From: Nocardioides sp.
Lineage (GTDB): Bacteria; Actinomycetota; Actinomycetes; Propionibacteriales; Nocardioidaceae
Assembly (NCBI RefSeq): GCF_030655615.1
Contig: NZ_JAURVJ010000205.1
Span: 1 to 45,074 of the forward strand
Direction of reading: 5' to 3'
Length of the DNA: 45,074 nucleotides
A program made the position numbers and the translations under genes. The notes below the pieces were generated by a model. The model did no database searches, was not told the DNA's origin, and saw nothing but the letters and a program-made list of their open reading frames with translations. The stretch's first letter is position 1, and every line of letters starts with the position of its first letter. This document shows, piece after piece, positions 40,818 to 45,074 of this stretch.

Positions 40818-40839
40818 GTGTTACAGTGTGACACATGAC
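40813..40839. promoter_or_regulatory. Palindromic operator/promoter covering both start codons
   Basis: Perfect 9-bp inverted repeat GTCATGTGT / ACACATGAC with a 9-bp spacer. The ATG of the flavoprotein (minus, 40817-40815) and that of TetR (plus, 40835) lie in its arms. The centre reads TGTTACA-g-TGTGACA, resembling actinobacterial TetR sites. TACAGT (40822-40827) lies seven bases before the TetR ATG as a -10. TetR autoregulation and control of the divergent gene are likely. Confidence 0.65.
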
Positions 40840-41410
40840 GTCACTTCGTCACAACGATGAACCCGCCGCCCCCCAGGACGGCTACCTCGACGCCGCTCGG
40901 GCCTGCCTGCTCGACGTCGGCTGGCGGCGCACGACGCTCACCGAGGTCGCGCGCCGGGCCGGGGTCTCGCGGATGACGATCTATCGCAGCTGGGCCGACA
41001 TGCCGACCCTGCTCGGCGACCTGATGACGCGCGAGTGGACCGCGATCGTCGCCGCGACGGCACCGACCGGGGTCCTGGTGGACCGGATGGTCGCGACGAT
41101 CCGTGCGCTGCGGGCCAACGAGCTCTTCGTGCGGATCGTCGAGGTCGACCCCGAGCTGGTGCTGCCCTACCTGCTCGCCCGTCGCGGCCGGTCCCAGGAC
41201 CTCATCCTCGCCATCGCCGAGGCCGCGATCGTCGAGGGCCAGGCGGCCGGCACGGTCCGGGCCGGCAACCCGACCGCGATCGCCCGCACGCTGGTCCTCG
41301 CCGCCCACGGGTTCGTCCTGTCGGCGCACACGATGGTCGACGACCGCGTGAGCGAGGCCGAGCTCGACGCCGAGCTCGCGCTCGTCCTGTCCCGGACCCT
41401 GGCGCCATGA
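40835..41410 (+). CDS. TetR-family transcriptional regulator
   Basis: 191 residues. The N-terminal helix-turn-helix is typical: TTLTEVARRAGVSRMTIYRSWADM (about 34-57). The ligand domain is variable as expected. It is divergent from the flavoprotein-DAG kinase pair and immediately upstream of glpD, whose ATG overlaps its TGA (ATGA), so the regulator and GlpD are co-expressed. Counterpart of Rv2250c in M. tuberculosis by position. A start at ATG 40835 is consistent with a leaderless transcript. It probably represses both directions through the 27-bp palindrome; the effector could be an acyl-CoA or glycerolipid intermediate, which is a guess. Confidence 0.9.
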   Translation: MTSLRHNDEPAAPQDGYLDAARACLLDVGWRRTTLTEVARRAGVSRMTIYRSWADMPTLLGDLMTREWTAIVAATAPTGVLVDRMVATIRALRANELFVRIVEVDPELVLPYLLARRGRSQDLILAIAEAAIVEGQAAGTVRAGNPTAIARTLVLAAHGFVLSAHTMVDDRVSEAELDAELALVLSRTLAP

Positions 41411-42966
41411 CCGGCCCCGCGACCGCCACCCGGATCACCCCCGGCCTCGCCGGCGCCCCCACCGCGGTCGACGTCGTCGTCGTCGGGCTGGGCGTCACCG
41501 GCGCCGGGGTAGCGCTCGACGCCGTGGCACGCGGCCTCTCGGTGCTGGCCGTCGACGCCCACGACCTCGCGTTCGGCACGTCGCGCTGGTCGTCCAAGCT
41601 CGTCCACGGCGGCCTGCGCTACCTCGCCAACGGCCAGGTCGGCGTCGCCATGGAGAGCGCGACCGAGCGCGGCGTCCTCATGGAGGTCACCGCACCTCAC
41701 CTCACCCACGCGATGCCCTACGTCGTCCCGTTCACCGCCGGCACCACCCAGCCGCAGCGCGCGATCACCCGCGCCGGGCTGCGCGCCGGCGACCTGCTGC
41801 GGCGCAGCGCCGGGACCTCCGTCGGCACGCTGCCCGCGCCGCGGCGGCTGTCGACGACCGAGATCCTCCAGATGGCGCCGGGCCTGCGCTCCGCCGGGCT
41901 CGCCGGCGGCATGCTGTCGTGGGACGGCCAGCTCGAGGACGACGCCCGCCTCGTCACCACCATCGCCCGCACCGCAGCCGAGCGCGGCGCCCACGTCCGC
42001 ACCCGCGCCCGCGTGCTCAGCGCCACCGGCACCTCGGTGCGGCTGCGCGACGAGCTCACCGGGTCGTCCTACGAGGTCGAGGCGCGGGCCGTGGTCAACG
42101 CGACCGGCGTCTGGGCCGGCGACCTGGTCGACGAGGTGACCCTGCGTCCGAGCCGCGGCACCCACCTGGTGCTCCGCGCCGAGACGCTGCCCGGCCTCAC
42201 CGCGGCGGTCTTCGCGCCGGTGCCGGGGGAGAGCAACCGGTTCGTGATGGTGCTGCCGCAGCCCGACGGCACCCTCTACGTCGGCCTCACCGACGAGCCC
42301 GTCGAGGGCGAGGTGCCCGACGTGCCGACGCCGTCCGACGCCGAGATCGGCTTCCTGCTCGACGTGGTCGCGGCGTCGTTCGACCGGCCGCTGCACCGCT
42401 CCGACGTCGTCGGCGCCTACGCCGGCCTGCGCCCGCTGCTCGACACGTCGGAGTCGGAGGGCGGCGGCTCGACCGCCGACCTCTCCCGCAGGCACGCCGT
42501 CCTCACCAGCCGCACCGGCGTCGTGACCATCGTCGGCGGCAAGCTGACGACCTACCGCCGGATGGCCAAGGACGCCCTCGACACCGTGCGGGAGCAGACC
42601 GGCCTCGGCGGCCCCTGCGTCACGGCCGGGCTGCCCCTCCTCGGCGCCGCCCCCCGGTCCGAGCTCGCCGCGCTCGAGCAGCCGCGCCGGCTGGTGCGCC
42701 GCTTCGGCACCGACGCGGCCCTGGTCCTCGAGAGCGCCCGTGAGGTCACCGGCCTCACCGACGACGAGCTGCTCGCCCCGGTCACCGACACCATCCCGGT
42801 CACCCTCGCCGAGCTCGTCTTCGGCGTCACCCACGAGGGCGCGCACGACGCCGCCGACCTGCTCGACCGGCGTACCCGCGTCGGCCTCGTCCCCGCCGAC
42901 CGCGACGCCGCCCTCGCCGCCGCCGAGCGCGCCCTCGCCCTGGTGTCGGCCGCCCGGTCGCGATAG
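41407..42966 (+). CDS. glpD: Glycerol-3-phosphate dehydrogenase, FAD-dependent
   Basis: Oxidises sn-glycerol 3-phosphate to DHAP and passes electrons to the quinone pool at the membrane; 519 residues. FAD motif VVVGLGVTGAGVALDAVARG, the TSRWSSKLVHGGLRYL signature (DFASGTSSRSTKL-like region) and the VGAYAGLRPLL and GVVTIVGGKLTTYRRMA segments are diagnostic. The usual GGG opening is GLG here. Overlap with TetR (ATGA). The stop codon TAG is the first three bases of hairpin element C. Together with the divergent DHAP-using alkyl synthase homologue and DAG kinase it links glycerol 3-phosphate to lipid synthesis or turnover. Confidence 0.95.
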   Translation: MTGPATATRITPGLAGAPTAVDVVVVGLGVTGAGVALDAVARGLSVLAVDAHDLAFGTSRWSSKLVHGGLRYLANGQVGVAMESATERGVLMEVTAPHLTHAMPYVVPFTAGTTQPQRAITRAGLRAGDLLRRSAGTSVGTLPAPRRLSTTEILQMAPGLRSAGLAGGMLSWDGQLEDDARLVTTIARTAAERGAHVRTRARVLSATGTSVRLRDELTGSSYEVEARAVVNATGVWAGDLVDEVTLRPSRGTHLVLRAETLPGLTAAVFAPVPGESNRFVMVLPQPDGTLYVGLTDEPVEGEVPDVPTPSDAEIGFLLDVVAASFDRPLHRSDVVGAYAGLRPLLDTSESEGGGSTADLSRRHAVLTSRTGVVTIVGGKLTTYRRMAKDALDTVREQTGLGGPCVTAGLPLLGAAPRSELAALEQPRRLVRRFGTDAALVLESAREVTGLTDDELLAPVTDTIPVTLAELVFGVTHEGAHDAADLLDRRTRVGLVPADRDAALAAAERALALVSAARSR

Positions 42967-43020
42967 TCCCCCACCAACGGGATTCTGGAACGACTCCAGA
43001 ATCCCGTTCGTGAGGGACTA
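42964..43020. repeat. TAGTCCC...GGGACTA hairpin element, copy C (variant)
   Basis: Arms of 26 bases (42964-42989 and 42995-43020) with two mismatches and a 5-nt loop ACGAC. The ends TAGTCCC and GGGACTA equal those of copies A and B but the interior differs (ACGGGATTCTGGA). The initial TAG is the glpD stop codon. It is likely the glpD terminator. Confidence 0.85.
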
Positions 43021-43045
43021 CCGCGGCGGAGTCGGAGGGAGGGCC

Positions 43046-43075
43046 GATGACTTTCACCCTCGACCGCGGTCGGTA
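43046..43075 (+). promoter_or_regulatory. Possible ECF-type promoter upstream of the sigma gene
   Basis: GATGACTTTC (43046-43055) and GTCGGTA (43069-43075) are separated by 13 bp. They have the look of an ECF -35/-10 pair and could be an autoregulated promoter of the sigma factor gene that starts at 43111. The assignment is from pattern memory only. Confidence 0.35.
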
Positions 43076-43091
43076 CTTGAAGGCAGACTGA
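43047..43091 (+). CDS. Possible 14-residue leader peptide upstream of the ECF gene
   Basis: ATG at 43047 preceded by a purine-rich GGAGGGAGGG opens a short frame MTFTLDRGRYLKAD and ends at TGA 43089-43091, 19 bases before the sigma factor ATG. It overlaps the putative ECF promoter, so promoter and peptide are competing readings of the same bases; if the promoter is right, the peptide would not be on that transcript. Low confidence. Confidence 0.25.
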   Translation: MTFTLDRGRYLKAD

Positions 43092-43110
43092 CCAGCGGCG
43101 GGAGACCGGC

Positions 43111-44151
43111 ATGACCACAGTGGCGCACGACGGGACGGCGACGACGGTGACGACGGACAGCACGACCACGACGGAGCTCGACGACTTCGACGGGCTGACC
43201 GCCCGCTACCAGCGCGAGCTGATGGCCCACTGCTACCGGATGAGCGGCTCGGTGCACGAGGCCGAGGACCTGGTGCAGGAGACGTTCCTGCGCGCCTGGA
43301 AGGCGAGCGCGACGTTCCAGGGCCGCAGCTCGGTGCGCACCTGGCTCTACCGGATCGCCACCAACGTGTGCCTCACCAACCTCGAGGGCAAGCCCCGGCG
43401 GCCGATGCCGGCCGGGCTCGGTACGTCGGACCAGATGGCCGGCGACGCGCTCGAGGAGAACCACGAGATCGCCTGGCTCGAGCCGGTCCCCGACGCGGCG
43501 GTCGTCGTCGCCGAGCGCGACACGCTGCGCCTCGCGTTCGTGGCCGCCCTCCAGCACCTGCCGGCCCGCCAGCGCGCGGTGCTGATCCTGCGCGACGTGC
43601 TCCGCTGGAGCGCCGCCGAGACCGCCGACGCGCTCGAGACGACCGTCGCCGCCGTCAACTCCGCCCTGCAACGGGCCCACGCCCAGCTCGGCGAGCGGGC
43701 CCTCACCGAGGACACCGTCGTCGAGGACCTCGACGACCGGCAGCAGGCGCTCCTCAACCGCTACCTCGAGGCCTTCTGGGCCAAGGACATCGACACCATC
43801 GTCGGGCTGCTCAAGCACGACGCCACCTGGGACATGCCGCCGTTCACCAACTGGTACCGCGGCTCCGCCAACATCGGCGAGCTGATCGGCACCAAGTGCC
43901 CCGGCGGGACCCACGACATGCCGATGATCCGCACGGTCGCCAACGGCCAGCCGGCCTTCGGCCTCTACATGCGGATGCCCGACGGCCACTTCGAGCCGTT
44001 CCACCTGCAGGTCCTCCACCTCGACGGCGACCGGGTGCGGCACGTGTCGGCGTTCTTCGAGCGACGGCTGTTCGCGACGTTCGGCCTGCCGGAGAGCCTC
44101 CCGGCCGACTACGTCCCGACCGCTCACGTCACCGCTCCCGTCCCCGACTGA
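43111..44151 (+). CDS. ECF sigma factor with C-terminal NTF2/SnoaL-like domain (SigG/SigX5-like)
   Basis: 346 residues. Sigma region 2 is at about residues 30-95 (YRMSGSVHEAEDLVQETFLRAW, TWLYRIATNVCL), region 4 at about 145-195 (LQHLPARQRAVLILRDVLRWSAAETADAL). The remaining ~140 residues form an NTF2-like fold (YLEAFWAKDIDTIVGLLKHDATWDMPP, FHLQVLHLDGDRV) ending RLFATFGLPESLP. Such fused domains control activity in SnoaL-containing ECF groups that lack a classical anti-sigma factor, and none is seen here. ATG 43111 has GGGAGA upstream. The N-terminus is unusually Thr-rich (residues 2-21). It resembles the TIGR02960 group and mycobacterial SigG. Regulon unknown. Confidence 0.9.
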   Translation: MTTVAHDGTATTVTTDSTTTTELDDFDGLTARYQRELMAHCYRMSGSVHEAEDLVQETFLRAWKASATFQGRSSVRTWLYRIATNVCLTNLEGKPRRPMPAGLGTSDQMAGDALEENHEIAWLEPVPDAAVVVAERDTLRLAFVAALQHLPARQRAVLILRDVLRWSAAETADALETTVAAVNSALQRAHAQLGERALTEDTVVEDLDDRQQALLNRYLEAFWAKDIDTIVGLLKHDATWDMPPFTNWYRGSANIGELIGTKCPGGTHDMPMIRTVANGQPAFGLYMRMPDGHFEPFHLQVLHLDGDRVRHVSAFFERRLFATFGLPESLPADYVPTAHVTAPVPD

Positions 44152-44158
44152 GCGCGCC

Positions 44159-44758
44159 GTGGCCAACCCCGACGCCGGGGTCGAGCTGCTCGAGCGCGCC
44201 CTCGCCTACACGCGCGGCACCCTCCTGCACGTCCGGCCCGCCCACCTCCACCGGCCGACGCCCTGCGCGGGCTGGGACCTCGACCGGCTGCTCGACCACA
44301 TGGACGACGCGCTCGACGCGTTCACCGAGGGTGCCGTGGGCGTGATCACCCTCGACCCGACCCCTCGCGCGCTCGACGTCCGGGTCGCGACGCTGCAGCT
44401 CAAGGCCTGCGGGCTGCTCGGCGCGTGGAGCGCCCCCGGCACGCCCGGCACCGTCGTGGTGGGCGGTCTCCCGGTGCCAACGCCCTACGTCGTCCGGCTG
44501 GCCGCCGTCGAGATCACCACCCACGGCTGGGACGTCGCCCAGGCCACCGGCCGCGCGACGCCCGTCCCCGACGGCCTCGCGCGCGCCCTGCACCGCTCCG
44601 CCGAGGTGCTGGTCGACGACAGCGACCGCGGCGACCGCTTCGCCGCGCCCCTCACGCCCCACGCCGGGGCCGGTCCGGGCGAGCGGCTGATGGCCTTCCT
44701 GGGCCGCGCCGACCGGACGCGCGCGGCGTCGGATGCTCTCCGGACCAGACCGGCCTGA
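44159..44758 (+). CDS. TIGR03086-like / DinB-fold (mycothiol-dependent maleylpyruvate isomerase N-terminal-like) protein
   Basis: 199 residues. The start GVELLERALAYTRGTLLHVRPAHLHRPTPCAGWDLDRLLDHM and the segment EITTHGWDVAQATG are hallmarks of the TIGR03086 metal-binding group of the DinB/MDMPI fold. Candidate metal ligands are His in LLDHM and TTHGW; the third is less clear. Some relatives use mycothiol, but most have no known reaction. GTG 44159 lies seven bases after the sigma factor stop, so it is probably co-transcribed with the ECF gene. It ends at a small terminator-like hairpin. Confidence 0.82.
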   Translation: MANPDAGVELLERALAYTRGTLLHVRPAHLHRPTPCAGWDLDRLLDHMDDALDAFTEGAVGVITLDPTPRALDVRVATLQLKACGLLGAWSAPGTPGTVVVGGLPVPTPYVVRLAAVEITTHGWDVAQATGRATPVPDGLARALHRSAEVLVDDSDRGDRFAAPLTPHAGAGPGERLMAFLGRADRTRAASDALRTRPA

Positions 44759-44768
44759 CTGGTCCACC

Positions 44769-44784
44769 TGGCCGACTTCGGCCA
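44769..44784 (+). terminator. Short intrinsic-terminator-like hairpin
   Basis: TGGCCGA-CT-TCGGCCA, a perfect 7-bp stem, is followed by TGTTTC, 11 bases after the stop of the TIGR03086-like gene. It probably ends the sigma factor operon; the T tract is short. Confidence 0.55.
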
Positions 44785-44837
44785 TGTTTCAGGCATTCGA
44801 CGGACGTGGGCGCGCCCTGTTTCCTAGGTTGGGGGCC

Positions 44838-45074
44838 ATGGTCGCCGCCCCGCTCCACGCCTTCGAGGTCACCCTTGACGCGTCCGTGGTCGCGGCGCAC
44901 GACCTCGTGCGACGCGGGCGCATCCGCCGGGCGATCGTCGACCTGACCGTACTCCGTGCCGAGTCCGGCGGCGGCTCGGCCGCCACCCCTGTCGTCGCCA
45001 CCGCCCTCCTCGCCGAGTGCCACCTCGCACAGGGCGACCTCGGCGCCGCGCTCGCCCTCGGCGACGAGCTCGCC
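44838..45074 (+). CDS. Unidentified protein, 5' end only
   Basis: 79 residues are visible before the window ends, starting MVAAPLHAFEVTLDASVVAAHDL. The stretch is rich in Ala, Leu, Val and Arg and its helical pattern (VVATALLAECHLAQGDLGAALALGDELA) looks like TPR-type helices, as in the N-terminal parts of some actinobacterial regulators, but there is too little to identify it. ATG 44838 lies seven bases after TAGGTT (44825-44830), suggesting a leaderless mRNA. No function assigned. Confidence 0.55.
   Translation, partial: MVAAPLHAFEVTLDASVVAAHDLVRRGRIRRAIVDLTVLRAESGGGSAATPVVATALLAECHLAQGDLGAALALGDELA

Noticed and set aside
1..45074. CRISPR arrays, tRNA/rRNA genes, prophage or insertion sequences
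   Set aside because: No regularly spaced direct repeats, cloverleaf-like sequences, integrase or transposase proteins were seen on either strand.

Overview
The window is very GC-rich DNA that looks like a chromosomal segment of a high-GC actinobacterium, most like Nocardioides or a related Nocardioidaceae. This rests on gene content: a LLM-type flavoenzyme of the CPS_4043 kind, a mycobacterial-type alpha-methylacyl-CoA racemase, a glpD/TetR/alkyl-DHAP-synthase-like/DAG-kinase locus in the same order as M. tuberculosis Rv2249c-Rv2252, many GTG/TTG starts, ATGA/GTGA gene overlaps and many apparently leaderless genes. No rRNA, tRNA, CRISPR, transposase or phage genes were seen. The density is ordinary for a chromosome, with 35 protein genes, of which the first and last are cut by the window edges.

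Layout. (1) 1-9568, minus strand: a nine-gene catabolic operon. In transcription order it holds a nitrilase-type N-carbamoyl-beta-alanine amidohydrolase, hydantoinase/dihydropyrimidinase, LLM flavoenzyme, ABC permease, ATPase, second permease, NMT1-type lipoprotein, class III aminotransferase and (methyl)malonate-semialdehyde dehydrogenase. A divergent MocR-type regulator sits at 9759-11096. This reads as reductive pyrimidine (uracil/thymine) breakdown to acetyl-/propionyl-CoA, but no classical dihydropyrimidine dehydrogenase is visible. (2) 11180-15445: the fadB-fadA beta-oxidation pair with a divergent MerR regulator, and a textbook MerR-type promoter with a 19-bp spacer between them. (3) 15524-24509: housekeeping and accessory genes: DEAD-box helicase, NAD(P)-binding epimerase-like protein, CPBP membrane protein, CsbD stress protein, EthA-like monooxygenase, alpha-methylacyl-CoA racemase and a polar amino-acid ABC importer.

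(4) 24557-36295: a PatB/MalY C-S lyase, then UDP-glucose 6-dehydrogenase and a glycan cluster. The cluster has five overlapping minus-strand genes (four glycosyltransferases and a sulfotransferase) and two plus-strand genes (a CgeB-like glycosyltransferase and a methyltransferase). It plausibly makes a surface glycan containing uronic acid and perhaps sulfate; no polymerase or exporter is in view. (5) 36297-38313: a divergent GH1 beta-glucosidase and a pirin. (6) 38317-42966: DAG kinase, alkyl-DHAP-synthase-like flavoprotein, TetR and GlpD, a glycerolipid locus controlled through a 17-bp intergenic palindrome. (7) 43111-45074: an ECF sigma factor with an NTF2-like tail, a TIGR03086/DinB-like protein and the start of an unidentified gene.

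The most interesting non-coding signals are: three hairpin elements with TAGTCCC...GGGACTA ends immediately 3' of genes (two share a 22-bp arm and a loop motif); a glycosyltransferase that appears to have lost its stop codon beside one of them; three abutting hairpins inside the pyrimidine operon; a near-symmetrical -10 element serving two divergent glycosyltransferases; a possible second MerR-type site upstream of the racemase; and a recurrent TANNNT-N6/7-start pattern that suggests widespread leaderless transcription.
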